Positions 1-9,685 of a stretch of DNA of 25,589 bases are shown in pieces (the stretch's first letter is position 1; each line of letters starts with the position of its first letter). The stretch is from the IMG/VR virus record IMGVR_UViG_3300020419_000076, positions 1-25,589 of that record, one strand, 5' to 3'. The notes under the pieces were generated by a model, which was not told the origin of the DNA, did not search any database, and saw only the letters and a list, made by a program, of their open reading frames with translations. The stretch comes from a virus. The translations under genes were made by a program, and so were the position numbers.

Positions 1-2
1 AT

Positions 3-944
3 CCTATGTTAGTTGCCTTTTCTTCTTCAGAAGATTTGTTAGATTTTGAGCCAAGAACAACAAATACCGCAGGTAGTGTAAGACTTTCGTCAGGTTCTCA
101 GATTGTTGGTGGAATAAAAGCTAGACAAGAAGTTGTTATTTTTACTGATACTTCAATTTACAGTATGACAAATATAGGGCCGCCTTTGGTTTTTGCTATT
201 AATCTAATTGATGAAGCTGCTGGATTAATAGGCCCTAACGCTTGTGTAAATGGCCCAGAGGGTGTTTATTTTATGGGTAAAGATGCTTTTTATGTTTATA
301 AAGGAGCAGTTAGCGAATTACCTTGTACCGTAAAAAATTATGTTTTTTCAGATTTTAATACAGCACAAGCATACAAGACTTTTGCTTTTACTAATAAACA
401 ACATTCTGAAATAGGTTGGTTCTATCCTAGTAGCTCCTCTCAAGAAAACGATAGGTATGTTATTTACAACTACCAAGAAGCAGTTTGGTATTATGGACAA
501 CTTACTAGAACATGTTGGTTAGATACAGGAGTTGTATCTTATCCACAAGCTACTGCCAATAATTACTTATATCAGCACGAAGTTGGGTTTAATGATGATG
601 GTAGTGAAATGCAAAATGTATTTATTGAGTCTGGTGATTTAGATATACAAGATGGAGAAAACTTTTCTTTTTTAAAAAGGCTAGTACCTGATGTCAAGTT
701 TCTTACAAGCGATAGTTCAACTAATGTAAATATAGAAACTAAGGTTAGAAACTTTCCTGGCGACAGTCTTTCTTCTGTAGCAACTTCAACTATCAGTCCA
801 ACTACAAAACAATCTCATATAAGAGGTAGAGGAAGGCAAGTGGTTTTTAAAATAAAATCTAATGATGGTGATTCAGGAAATGATGGAGTTGGTTGGCGAT
901 TAGGAGATACTAGATTAGACATACAGCCTGATGGCAGAAGATAA
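3..944 (+). CDS. Tail/adaptor structural protein, beta-propeller-like, 5'-partial
   Basis: The reading frame is open to the left edge (the codon before the first ATG at 6 is CCT), so this is the C-terminal part of a longer gene. Visible motifs include FTDTSIYSM near residue 46, GLIGPNACV near 73, GVYFMGKDAFYVYKGAVSEL near 86, and a C-terminal RGRGRQ followed by GWRLGDTRLDIQPDGRR. I know this pattern from marine phage proteins annotated as virion structural or tail tubular B (T7 gp12-like) proteins; the repeated short strands with Tyr/Phe/Trp fit a beta-propeller. It probably forms part of the tail tube, hub or adaptor. It is joined to the next gene by a TAATG overlap, so the two are likely co-translated. 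The virion role is fairly secure; the exact tail position is inference. Confidence 0.6.
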   Translation, partial: PMLVAFSSSEDLLDFEPRTTNTAGSVRLSSGSQIVGGIKARQEVVIFTDTSIYSMTNIGPPLVFAINLIDEAAGLIGPNACVNGPEGVYFMGKDAFYVYKGAVSELPCTVKNYVFSDFNTAQAYKTFAFTNKQHSEIGWFYPSSSSQENDRYVIYNYQEAVWYYGQLTRTCWLDTGVVSYPQATANNYLYQHEVGFNDDGSEMQNVFIESGDLDIQDGENFSFLKRLVPDVKFLTSDSSTNVNIETKVRNFPGDSLSSVATSTISPTTKQSHIRGRGRQVVFKIKSNDGDSGNDGVGWRLGDTRLDIQPDGRR

Positions 945-1279
945 TGTCCAGATTATTAAAAACAGCTTTGCCTTTTGCTTCAACAGAAGTTTCTCCACAA
1001 CTTTATAATAGATTAGTAAGAATACTTGAATTAAATGTAGGTAGCTTTGATCCTGATAGGACACCACACTTCACACAAACTGAATTAAATACTTTAGATT
1101 TTCAAGAAGGTGATGTAATATGGAATACAACTGTTGGCTCTTTACAAGCTTATTTAGGCAACAGATTTGTTCAGTTAACAGAACCAACCATAAAAAGTGC
1201 TGGTTTTGAACTGCTTGGCTCAGTAGGTACGTTGAAAATAGACGTAAAACTTAGTGGTGGTATTAAAATAGAGTTGTAG
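944..1279 (+). CDS. Small conserved phage protein in virion operon
   Basis: A 111-aa protein whose ATG overlaps the stop of the upstream tail gene (TAATG), which fixes the start. I do not recognise a named domain. The N-terminal half is mixed helical (ETFA-like segment LYNRLVRILELN near residue 21), the middle has the segment GDVIWNTTVGSLQAYLGNRF, which resembles the short strand-rich tail-protein motif 'G.v.y....l...n...W', and the end is strand-like and rich in Gly, Lys and Ile. Its position between a tail protein and the internal virion proteins suggests a small tail accessory, fibre-attachment or neck component. This is inferred from position only. Confidence 0.6.
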   Translation: MSRLLKTALPFASTEVSPQLYNRLVRILELNVGSFDPDRTPHFTQTELNTLDFQEGDVIWNTTVGSLQAYLGNRFVQLTEPTIKSAGFELLGSVGTLKIDVKLSGGIKIEL

Positions 1280-1309
1280 CCCCACTATTGCTTATAATAA
1301 AATAACAAG

Positions 1310-3097
1310 ATGAATGAACAAATGACTGGTCTTGCAAGTTTAGGAAGATACGAAGATAACAGAATAGCACACGTTGCTGATGGGGAAATGGTAATCCCAC
1401 CATTATCTATTTCTTTAGCTACAAAAAGACAAATATTCAGAGATATGTTAAATCAGGGTATAAACCCTGCTAATTATATTGTAGGCAGTTCTATGGGTAT
1501 CAACCCCAATTCTGGATTGCCAGAGTTCTTTTTAAAGAAACTTGTAAAAAAAATAATTAAGCCAGTTAAAAAATTAGTCAAAGCTCAAGTAGGCTTGGTT
1601 AAAAAAGTAGTTAAAAGTAAAGCATTTAGAAAATTAGCACCTATAGCTATGAACTTTATACCGATTCCAGGCGTAGGGCCTTTAGCTGCTATGGCTATAA
1701 GAGGGGCTCTAGGAGGAGTCGCTAGTGGGGGAGGCATAAAAGGTGCTTTAATGGGTGCTGCTATGGGAGCAGCAGGCGGTGCGGCAGGTGGATTAAAACC
1801 TGGCATGTCCCCAGTTGTAGCTGCAGGAACAAAAATCACTCCAGCAAACTATTTTAAAGCAACTTCTTTTGGCAGTAACCCATTTACAAAAATAAAAGAT
1901 GCTTTTACAAAAATAAAAGGCGGTGGCTTAAAAAATATTTTTGGCGGTTTAAAAGATATGAAATCAAGTTTTGCCGCTTTGAAATCTGGTGGGTCAGGAG
2001 GCATAACATCTTTGGGAGCAGGATCTAACAATCCATTATTACAAATGGCTAGTAGTTCTTTAGGTGGCTCATCAAATCCTCTAGTTTCTTTTGCTACACA
2101 AAGAATGGGGCAATCTAGCAATCCATTGGTTAAATTAGCTGGACAATACTTAGAACGCAAAGCAAGTTCTAAAGGTCAAGATAGTGTTAATCCTATGTTG
2201 CAATATGCTAGTTATGGAAACCCTATGATGATGTATGCATCTCAACCAGCAAGTTTAGTATCAGCTAATCCTAGTGGTATGACAAGAGAAGAATTATTAG
2301 AAGAACAAGACAGAATCAACAGAGCTCAGTTTGGATTAGCAGGGGGAATGGGAGGCTTGGCTGGATTAACAAGTTATTATGCAGCTAGAGATGTAGAAAA
2401 AAATCCTTTAGTAGATATTAGAGAAAACATAAGACCTGAATTGAGACCAGCTCCTGTATATGGTCAGGGTGGGTTTGATTTAGGATTTAGAGGGTATTCT
2501 GAAGGTGGGCCAGTTAGAGATTTACAAAATAACCCTTTATTTAAATTTAGAAGGGCTTTGCCTTCATTTAACCGTACAGCAAAATTTTTAAATACGCCTG
2601 TTGAAGATGTTGCTAAAGATGTAGGTTCTTCTTTGTATGACATATATCAAATAACTCAAAATCCTGAGCAAATTGGTGCTCTTGCAGCTAGAGCTCAACA
2701 AGATTTTGGAAAAGTTATGACAGAAGCTCAAGAACTTTTTAATGATGGAATTGAACCTATTCAAGAATTTGTAGATAGAGTAAGACAAGGTTATAGAATG
2801 GAAAAAGAAAAAGAAATGATAGGTTATGCTGAAGGCGGAGAAGTTTTAGATATGAGAGATGGCGGAGAATCTGAAGGCCCTGGAACTGGAACTTCAGACG
2901 ATATACCAGCTATGTTATCTGATGGTGAGTTTGTTATGACTGCTTCTGCTAACAAAGGAGTGGGCGGTTATAAAATTAGTAAAAGCAAAGGCGTTGTATC
3001 TTTAACTCCAAGTGGAAACCCTGATAGAAAAAAAGGTGCAAGAAATATGATGAATTTAATGAAAACTTTTGAAAAGTATAATGAGGCAAACGCATAA
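1310..3097 (+). CDS. Virion structural/internal protein with glycine-rich hydrophobic segment
   Basis: A 595-aa protein. Near residues 19-32 it has the block IAHVADGEMVIPPL, followed by VGSSMGINPNSGLPEFF, an N-terminal signature I know from marine phage structural proteins. A Lys-rich helix (residues 74-105) is followed by an Ala/Gly-rich hydrophobic stretch (about 110-165) able to insert into membranes. Residues about 240-315 hold spaced NPL/NPM repeats. The C-terminal 66 residues begin DDIPAMLSDGEFVMTA, another motif of this group, repeating the 'DGE[FM]V' theme of the N-terminus. It ends in a TAATG overlap with the next gene. A role as an ejected internal protein or tail component fits. 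There are 30 noncoding bases before the ATG and only a weak Shine-Dalgarno (ACAAG). Confidence 0.65.
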   Translation: MNEQMTGLASLGRYEDNRIAHVADGEMVIPPLSISLATKRQIFRDMLNQGINPANYIVGSSMGINPNSGLPEFFLKKLVKKIIKPVKKLVKAQVGLVKKVVKSKAFRKLAPIAMNFIPIPGVGPLAAMAIRGALGGVASGGGIKGALMGAAMGAAGGAAGGLKPGMSPVVAAGTKITPANYFKATSFGSNPFTKIKDAFTKIKGGGLKNIFGGLKDMKSSFAALKSGGSGGITSLGAGSNNPLLQMASSSLGGSSNPLVSFATQRMGQSSNPLVKLAGQYLERKASSKGQDSVNPMLQYASYGNPMMMYASQPASLVSANPSGMTREELLEEQDRINRAQFGLAGGMGGLAGLTSYYAARDVEKNPLVDIRENIRPELRPAPVYGQGGFDLGFRGYSEGGPVRDLQNNPLFKFRRALPSFNRTAKFLNTPVEDVAKDVGSSLYDIYQITQNPEQIGALAARAQQDFGKVMTEAQELFNDGIEPIQEFVDRVRQGYRMEKEKEMIGYAEGGEVLDMRDGGESEGPGTGTSDDIPAMLSDGEFVMTASANKGVGGYKISKSKGVVSLTPSGNPDRKKGARNMMNLMKTFEKYNEANA

Positions 3098-4224
3098 TGG
3101 CTGAACAAATTATAACATCTGGTCAAAGAGTAACTGATACTACAGGTGATCCTTATCTTAGAAGTTTGTTTTTTGGTACAGGCACAACTCCTGGCTTTAT
3201 AAATCAACTTCAACAAATAGCTAAAAAAAGGTTTGCTACTGCTGTTCCTGAACAACAAATAGCTGGTTTAGGAGAGTTAGAACAGCTTGGACTTTCTAGA
3301 TTAAGAGGTGGCATAGGCGATTACGAAAGATTTTTAACTGGTGGCGAAGAACAATTAAGCAGAATTAGGGATTTACAAGACCCTATGGCATTTCAAAAAT
3401 ATGAAAACCCTTATCAACAAGCCGTCATTGACCAAGCTACACAAGACGCTGTAAGAGCTTTTGACATGTCTGAGAACCGTAGAAGGTTTAAAGATATACA
3501 AACTGGCGGAGAGTCTGCTTTTGGCTCAAGAGCTAGATTAGGTTCTCAAGACAGAATGGAAGAATTTAGCAGAGGTTTGACTAAAGAATTAGCTGGATTA
3601 CGAGCTGCTGGTTATAGAGATTCTTTAGATAGAGTAAATAGAGAAATAACAGACAGAAGAACTTTAGCTAGAGACTTATCTGACTTAGGTTCTCAAACAC
3701 AATCTTTAGGCATGACAGGAATAGCTAACTTACTATCTCTTGGTAGAACTCCAAGAGACTTGCAAGACAGAAGGTTCCAATCACAATTCAACAGACAATT
3801 ATTAGAAAGAAATGATCCTTTAGCTACTGCCGCAACATTAAGTCAAATAATGCCTAGGTACCAGCCAGTATCAGCCCAGTTAGAAACAACTTATGGCAGA
3901 GCTCCTAATCCAAAAGCAGTTGGTGTTGGTGCATTTTTAAATACTTTTTCTAACATGATGCCAAATATGCAACAATCTCTAAATCCTTATTTGGCAAGAC
4001 CGTACCCAGTATACACACAACCTGTACCTGTACAACAAACAAATCAATCTAATCAAAATGCTGGTGTACAGCCACCCCCAAGTGTTTACGAAGATCCTAA
4101 CAAACCAGAGGTTATTAATGCAGCTTTGAGCACCGAACCAGCTTATAAGCCTTCAGGATTAACAACTACTTATGGTTCTCCAACAGCAATTTATAATCCT
4201 ACACCAAGACAGCAATATTTCTAA
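3097..4224 (+). CDS. Virion structural protein (marine phage type)
   Basis: A 375-aa protein starting in a TAATG overlap with the preceding gene. Residues about 102-113 read YENPYQQAVIDQ and residues 138-149 read GESAFGSRARLG; both are landmarks of a marine phage structural protein family usually lying between internal virion proteins. The middle (115-260) is predicted as long charged helices rich in Arg, Asp and Gln, possibly coiled coil. The last 90 residues are rich in Pro, Gln, Asn and Tyr and probably disordered. It likely assembles inside the capsid or at the portal/tail interface and may be ejected with the DNA. I cannot assign a specific T7 or P22 counterpart. Confidence 0.6.
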   Translation: MAEQIITSGQRVTDTTGDPYLRSLFFGTGTTPGFINQLQQIAKKRFATAVPEQQIAGLGELEQLGLSRLRGGIGDYERFLTGGEEQLSRIRDLQDPMAFQKYENPYQQAVIDQATQDAVRAFDMSENRRRFKDIQTGGESAFGSRARLGSQDRMEEFSRGLTKELAGLRAAGYRDSLDRVNREITDRRTLARDLSDLGSQTQSLGMTGIANLLSLGRTPRDLQDRRFQSQFNRQLLERNDPLATAATLSQIMPRYQPVSAQLETTYGRAPNPKAVGVGAFLNTFSNMMPNMQQSLNPYLARPYPVYTQPVPVQQTNQSNQNAGVQPPPSVYEDPNKPEVINAALSTEPAYKPSGLTTTYGSPTAIYNPTPRQQYF

Positions 4225-6128
4225 TGAGTGTTTTTGATAGAGAAATGTTCCGACAGGCTTCATATCAAAGTCCTGATGTTACTGTTATAAGCCCACGAAT
4301 AGACCCTCCAGTTGTAAGACCAGAAGAAATTGGAGTACAGCCTGAAACAGGTGATGGCTCTTCAGGTATAGAAACTTTAGTTCCTGAAAATATTCCAATA
4401 GTCCCCGATATTAATTTTAACGAACTTCCAAAACAAATAGACCCAACTGATTTAGGTAATATAAATGAAGGAGCTACTTTAGGGCCAAATGATTTTGCAC
4501 TTTCTGATGGGCGTATTGTTGATGGTACGGATTTAATTGCACAAATAAATAATGGTGAAATTTCAGATAGATTAATCAATAGACTATCTACTCAAGCAAA
4601 CAAAGAAGTTCCTATGGGTGAAAATATAATAAATGCAATTGCTAGATTTTTTGCACGTTCTGGAGAAGGTGCACAAGCTAGAGAGCCTATGCTGATAGAT
4701 AGTGATTTACAAACTATTGAAGCTATTAAAAAAAGATTAGGTACACAATACGCACCTCAAACTGTGGAAGGAAATATTGCGGCTGGTTTAGAAAATTTAG
4801 GTGGTGGTATAAGAAGTGTTATAGATTTTGGTAAAGATTTATTTGGATATGGTGGAACCGAAGAAGATAGAAAAGAAAGAGATGAATTTTATAAAGACCA
4901 AAAAAGACTTGGTACTTCATTTTATGATTTAGGAACTAATGCAGAAGGTTTGCAAAAAGTTATTGAAGCAACTCAAGATGCATTAAAAAAATATGACCCC
5001 ACTTATACAGAAAATATTGCCACACCAGAAATAGTTACAGATTTAGATGGCAGTAGTGGTGTGCCAGAAGAAGATATTGTAATTCCTGAAGAAGGTGTAA
5101 CCACAGAAAAATCACCTGAAGAAATTGCTGCAGAAGAAGAAGCAGAAAGAAGAAGAAGATTGGAAGAGGCAATAGCTGAAGGACAAGAAAATCCTTTACC
5201 TTCTCCTGAAGATAGGTCTCCACCTGGGGAAGCGGATTTCGTAGTATCAAAAGAAGATCAAGAAAAATATGCAAAAGATGATAGGAATTTTATTTTTTCC
5301 CAAGCTGCACTTAGAGCTTTTGGTGATGGTAAGTTAAGAGATTTAATGTCCGAAATAGGAGAAGGGCTAGTGCAAACTGGTGACTTTATGGGAATACCTT
5401 TAGGTACTATGACTTTTGCTCAGAAAGAAGGAGCTAAAAGAACAGCATCTTCTGAACAAGCTTTTGAATTGTTAAAAGAACAAGCTAAAAATACAGGTAA
5501 ATCAGCATTAGAATTAAAGCCAACTGACTTTTTGAAAGTAAGTAATGAAATACAAGAAGAAGTACCTTTCTTAGAAGGTAATATTCAAGCAGTAAAACTT
5601 TTAGAACAAGCTATAGATATTGTTGAAAAAAACCCAGAAACAGTTACTGGTGCTAGGGGATTGTTTTCAAAGTATTTGGATGATGCAAGAAACTTTATAG
5701 GAATGGGTGAAAAGAATTTTGATAGATTGCCACCGTATGTACAAGTTGCGACTATTATTGAAACTATAAGACAAAAAAACCTACAAGCTGTTTTAGGCGA
5801 ATCAGGAAGAACTATTTCAGATAGAGATAGGCAAATTATAACTAAAGTGTTTGGTGATTTAAGAAGTGGTTTTGCTTCTACTGGAGAATTAAAAAAACTT
5901 TTACGTCAATCTTTGGCTGGCTTTAAAGAAAGTGGTAAAGCTTACCAAGTCAGTATAAAAGGTAACTTAGCTATGGTTAAAGCAGATCCTCGATATACAG
6001 CACAAGCTGAAGCTTATTATGCTCCTAAATTTGAAAAATATAATTTAGATTACGACTCTTTAGTATCTGAAATTGGAAAGACTACTGACGTATTAGAGAA
6101 CAAAATATTTTTAGGCAAACTTAAATAA
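4224..6128 (+). CDS. Large virion-associated protein, acidic linker
   Basis: A 634-aa protein in the virion operon, with TAATG overlaps at both ends. The first 100 residues are rich in Pro, Asp and Ile and look disordered. The middle is helical and charged. Residues about 270-335 form a strongly Glu/Pro-rich linker containing a run of alternating Glu and Arg. The C-terminal 280 residues are helical; around 430-560 they contain the pattern AVKLLEQAIDIVEKNPETVTGARG and then SGRTISDRDRQIITKV, which I associate with internal/ejection proteins of marine podophages. The role is inferred from this pattern and from position between two other virion proteins. No enzymatic motif (for example lytic transglycosylase) is visible. 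Confidence 0.6.
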   Translation: MSVFDREMFRQASYQSPDVTVISPRIDPPVVRPEEIGVQPETGDGSSGIETLVPENIPIVPDINFNELPKQIDPTDLGNINEGATLGPNDFALSDGRIVDGTDLIAQINNGEISDRLINRLSTQANKEVPMGENIINAIARFFARSGEGAQAREPMLIDSDLQTIEAIKKRLGTQYAPQTVEGNIAAGLENLGGGIRSVIDFGKDLFGYGGTEEDRKERDEFYKDQKRLGTSFYDLGTNAEGLQKVIEATQDALKKYDPTYTENIATPEIVTDLDGSSGVPEEDIVIPEEGVTTEKSPEEIAAEEEAERRRRLEEAIAEGQENPLPSPEDRSPPGEADFVVSKEDQEKYAKDDRNFIFSQAALRAFGDGKLRDLMSEIGEGLVQTGDFMGIPLGTMTFAQKEGAKRTASSEQAFELLKEQAKNTGKSALELKPTDFLKVSNEIQEEVPFLEGNIQAVKLLEQAIDIVEKNPETVTGARGLFSKYLDDARNFIGMGEKNFDRLPPYVQVATIIETIRQKNLQAVLGESGRTISDRDRQIITKVFGDLRSGFASTGELKKLLRQSLAGFKESGKAYQVSIKGNLAMVKADPRYTAQAEAYYAPKFEKYNLDYDSLVSEIGKTTDVLENKIFLGKLK

Positions 6129-9100
6129 TGAATACTTATGTTATTCAAGTTACAGATGACGACACTTTAGAAGTTCAAGCTAGAAGTGAAGATGAAGCTA
6201 GAAAAAAAGTAAAAGCTTTAATAGCTGAAAGGTCTGTAGTTCCTCAAGCAGATAATATTTTTTTTGATTACGATACTGGCGTAAAAGATATGGGACTAAG
6301 GTTTGAGCTTGGTTTAGCTGAAGCCTCAAAACCAGAAGAGCAAGAGTTGGTTCTTGCTAGACATGTTGGTAATCAATATACAAGAGACTCAAGTAATAAA
6401 CTTGCATTGACTCCAGAAGGAATGAAAAGATTGGGGTTAGCAGATTACATAAAAACAGTAACTCTAACTAACGGACAAAAAATTCAACAAAACACAATTA
6501 TTGATGAGTCTCTCGAAGCTTCTAACTTTGGATTTAACAGATATGACTTTGCAGATTTATCAGGAGCCATAGGGCCTGTATTTGGTAGTGTCTTAGCTTT
6601 AATACCGCAAGTAAGATTAGCAAAAGCTGCTACTGCTTTACTTAGAAACAGTAATGTTGCTGGTAATGTTATTGCCTCTGGACTTGGGGGTGCTATTGGT
6701 AAAGGAGTTGAAGAGGCTTACGAAGTTAAAGAAGGCATACAAGCACAAAATAGAGATGAATTAATTTCCTTGTTAGGCACAGAGTTTACATTAGGAGCTG
6801 TAGGACAGGGTTTAGGTGAAGCAGTATTCAAATTTTATTCTTTGTTATTAGGTAAACAAGCACCCTTTGATAATTTAAGATTTCAACAACAAGCTATCAA
6901 AGGCAGATCTATATTAGATATTATGAAGCTAGATGAAAAACTAGGTAAAGAAGCAACTGATAAACAAATAGCAAAAGCAGTAAGAGATGGAGAAGTTGGT
7001 TTAAATGAGTTTAAAGCTTTACCATCACAATCTGCACTTAATAGAGTTATTGCTGGTAGATTACAAGCAGTTTCAGAAACAGTCTTGGGTAATAAAAGAG
7101 TTTTAAAAACCAAAGAATATTTAAAAGAGGAAATAGATAGATTAAACAGATTAATAAATGGAGAGAACTTTGCTGGTGATGAATTTGTTACAGAAGCAAC
7201 AAGAGGGCAAATAAAAGAATCTTTAGATGCTGCTAGGGCAAAATTAAACTCGGCTGAAATAGAAACCAGTAAAGAAGTTAATAAATTAGTTGAAGAACTT
7301 ATAGAGGGAATAACTTCTGCTGATGATTTTACTACAGCAATAGGTCGTGATGAGATTGGTAATTTGTTAATAAGAAGTTTGCAAGAAGTTAGAAAAGGAG
7401 TTACAGAGCAATTAAATGATAGGTATAAGCAAGTTGATGAAATGCTCTTTAACATAGCTAGTGATGAAGATCCTGTAATTGCAGAAGGTATTGCAAGAGC
7501 TATAAACCAAAATATTGCAGAAACTCTTGATGATATGGTTAGGCTCATAGACGACAGATATGCTAGAGCTCCGTTAGAAGCAGCTACGAAAGCACCTAAA
7601 GATGTTGATGATTATGCCTCTGATAGTTTGATGAGACTTAGAGAAAATTTATTTAGTCGTTCTGCAAGAATAAAAGAAGGTCTTGAAACAGATAATTTTT
7701 TAGAATATTTTCAAACTGTTGGTAGAAATCCTTCAGAAAGAAATCAATTGATGTTTGGAGAAAACTTTCAAAGGCTAAGAAATGATTTATCAACTCTTAG
7801 AGCACTTAGACAATACAGTACAAATGTTGGTATAAATACTTCTCTAATTGATGAAATTTCTAAAAAGATTTATAACCCAGTTGCAGATGGTTTAGAAGAA
7901 AAATTTGGATTGTTTCAACTTATGGAAGATCCTCGTCAGTTAGTAAAACTCAAACAAAAAGGTGGAGTTATTACTTATGCTGATAAAGGATTAGATCGTG
8001 CTGCAAGAACTAAACTTTCTAATGCCTTTAAACAGTTAGGAGAACTTAATGATGAAGCTAGAAAAAGAATGGAGCCTTTTGATTCTTTGAAAATAAAACA
8101 AATTATTGGCGAAGCTCCTATGGGTAATTACAACATAGATAGTGTTTATGATGAATTTGTCTTATCGGCTAGTAAAGACCCTAAACCATTCTTAGATTTT
8201 TTTAAAGGCTTGAGGCAACATGAAGAGTATTTAAAAAAGATACATACAAAAGATGGGAAACTAAATGAGGCAGCTTATCAAAAAGCTATGAATAAATTTG
8301 GCGGAGAACAATATGTAAAAACCCAATTACAAAGAAAAATTTTACATGATGCTTGGAAATCAGCTTACAACAAAACAGATGAAAGTTTTGACTTTAGAAA
8401 GTTTGCTAGAGGAGTTAAACAGTTTGATAGGTTACAAGACAAAAAAATGGAAATAATTTTTGGCGGAAACTTCAAACAAGTTGTTGATGCTCTAGACCAA
8501 TTAGAAATGCTTACTCCTTCTGTTTACAAAAACCAACCGTTAGAGTTAGAAAGAATTGTTAATGAAATAGCTGGTTCTGAATTTGGACTAGCAGATGCAA
8601 ATAATGCTAAAGCTTTTTTTGACACTATGCTAAGAAAAGCATCAGATACAAGAGATAGAATAGCATTTGACCAAAATGCAATTATAAGAAGGCTAGATGT
8701 TTCAGGTACAGATGAAATAGCTGATGTAGTTTTCAAACCAAATAGTGCAGAAAATATTAATTTAGTTAAAGAAGCTGTAGATGAAAATACATTCAAAGAA
8801 ATACAACAAGCAAGTTTATCGAAATTATTAAAAGATACTTTTGATCCTTCTAAAGAAAAAATTACAGACATATTTAGACCAGACAGATTAAGAAGAACTC
8901 TTGATAGCTACGGAGATACTACTTTGGAAGCTATGTTTGGAAGAGAAAGTTTACTTGGCATGAGAGCTTTGCAAAGAGCCTTAGATGCCATAGTCATTGA
9001 AAAATCGGCTGGTACATTAGTTGCTGCTGGTATTGCGGTAAATGCTCTATCTATTGGTATGTTGCCAACAGTTGCTGGTCTGGCTTTGATGAGACAAGCA

Positions 9101-9472
9101 TTTTCAAGTCCTTTTATTTTGAACATACTAGCTAGGAAAGACCCTGGTGCAAAAGCCAGAGCTCTTCAATTTTTTATTAGGGCTGCAAGACAACAAGGCA
9201 TAAGGTTGATTACAGGAGGATATACTGCAACCGCAGATGCAGCAGGAGAAGCTATTGAAGCTGGTAAAGAACGCTTACAGGATGAAATGAATGAAGATGA
9301 GCTAAAGGGGTTTCAAGACGACTTAGAACAATTCAGAAGAGAAAGTCAAAGAGGTTTAAAAAATCTACAAAGCTCTACTCCATTACCTGAAGTTCAACCA
9401 GTAAGTAATAATGCACTTTCTCCTGAAAGGATAGACTTCGCTGAAAGGTTAGCTAGACGACCTATTGTTTAA
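6128..9472 (+). CDS. Very large internal virion protein, probably DNA ejection
   Basis: A 1114-aa protein, the last and largest of the + strand virion operon. Residues 1-45 form a strand-strand-helix unit (TYVIQV...LEVQARSEDEARKKV). Residues about 142-245 contain several glycine-spaced hydrophobic stretches (GAIGPVFGSVLALI, GLGGAIGKGV, TLGAVGQGLGEAV) and another hydrophobic region lies at about 960-990 (LVAAGIAVNALSIGMLP). Most of the rest (250-950) is long charged helix, consistent with coiled coil. Size, position and the glycine-zipper-like membrane segments resemble the large ejection proteins of podophages (T7 gp16/gp15 class), without clear sequence identity. No lysozyme or protease motif was seen. 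Its 3' end overlaps the convergent gene on the other strand by 24 bases. Confidence 0.6.
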   Translation: MNTYVIQVTDDDTLEVQARSEDEARKKVKALIAERSVVPQADNIFFDYDTGVKDMGLRFELGLAEASKPEEQELVLARHVGNQYTRDSSNKLALTPEGMKRLGLADYIKTVTLTNGQKIQQNTIIDESLEASNFGFNRYDFADLSGAIGPVFGSVLALIPQVRLAKAATALLRNSNVAGNVIASGLGGAIGKGVEEAYEVKEGIQAQNRDELISLLGTEFTLGAVGQGLGEAVFKFYSLLLGKQAPFDNLRFQQQAIKGRSILDIMKLDEKLGKEATDKQIAKAVRDGEVGLNEFKALPSQSALNRVIAGRLQAVSETVLGNKRVLKTKEYLKEEIDRLNRLINGENFAGDEFVTEATRGQIKESLDAARAKLNSAEIETSKEVNKLVEELIEGITSADDFTTAIGRDEIGNLLIRSLQEVRKGVTEQLNDRYKQVDEMLFNIASDEDPVIAEGIARAINQNIAETLDDMVRLIDDRYARAPLEAATKAPKDVDDYASDSLMRLRENLFSRSARIKEGLETDNFLEYFQTVGRNPSERNQLMFGENFQRLRNDLSTLRALRQYSTNVGINTSLIDEISKKIYNPVADGLEEKFGLFQLMEDPRQLVKLKQKGGVITYADKGLDRAARTKLSNAFKQLGELNDEARKRMEPFDSLKIKQIIGEAPMGNYNIDSVYDEFVLSASKDPKPFLDFFKGLRQHEEYLKKIHTKDGKLNEAAYQKAMNKFGGEQYVKTQLQRKILHDAWKSAYNKTDESFDFRKFARGVKQFDRLQDKKMEIIFGGNFKQVVDALDQLEMLTPSVYKNQPLELERIVNEIAGSEFGLADANNAKAFFDTMLRKASDTRDRIAFDQNAIIRRLDVSGTDEIADVVFKPNSAENINLVKEAVDENTFKEIQQASLSKLLKDTFDPSKEKITDIFRPDRLRRTLDSYGDTTLEAMFGRESLLGMRALQRALDAIVIEKSAGTLVAAGIAVNALSIGMLPTVAGLALMRQAFSSPFILNILARKDPGAKARALQFFIRAARQQGIRLITGGYTATADAAGEAIEAGKERLQDEMNEDELKGFQDDLEQFRRESQRGLKNLQSSTPLPEVQPVSNNALSPERIDFAERLARRPIV

Positions 9473-9685
9473 TTTAAGAAGTTCTTTTCTTTTTTTAAAT
9501 AAATCCATCATATTTTCATAGCCATTAGGGTATATGTCTTTACACATGTGTATGACTTCATAATTTTTATTGTAATGGTCGTAAAGATTATCTAAGGACT
9601 TTATATTTGGAATATTAAAACTTAAAATTTTAAAACAATCTTTTGCAAAAGTTTCTCTTTCTTTATTTGTAAGCGTCTTTAACAT
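9449..9685 (-). CDS. Hypothetical protein, end of leftward lysis/replication operon
   Basis: A 78-aa charged, helical protein. An AGAGGG Shine-Dalgarno lies just before its ATG, inside the 3' end of the holin gene, which it overlaps by 23 bases. Its last codons are antisense to the end of the 1114-aa virion gene. There is no membrane segment and no recognised motif. Residues such as NLYDHYNKNYEVIHMCKDIY give it a mixed helix/aromatic character. The last position in a lysis operon could hint at a lysis accessory role, but nothing in the sequence shows this. Confidence 0.55.
   Translation of the reverse strand: MLKTLTNKERETFAKDCFKILSFNIPNIKSLDNLYDHYNKNYEVIHMCKDIYPNGYENMMDLFKKRKELLKLNNRSSS

Noticed and set aside
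1283-1310. TATAAT before the 595-aa gene as an internal promoter
   Set aside because: No -35 box at a suitable distance; the short gap is probably just intergenic.
6883-7548. 221-codon ORF on the - strand inside the 1114-aa virion gene
   Set aside because: It is the antisense shadow of helical, low-stop AT-rich coding sequence; it has Ser/Leu-rich composition, no ribosome site and no operon context.
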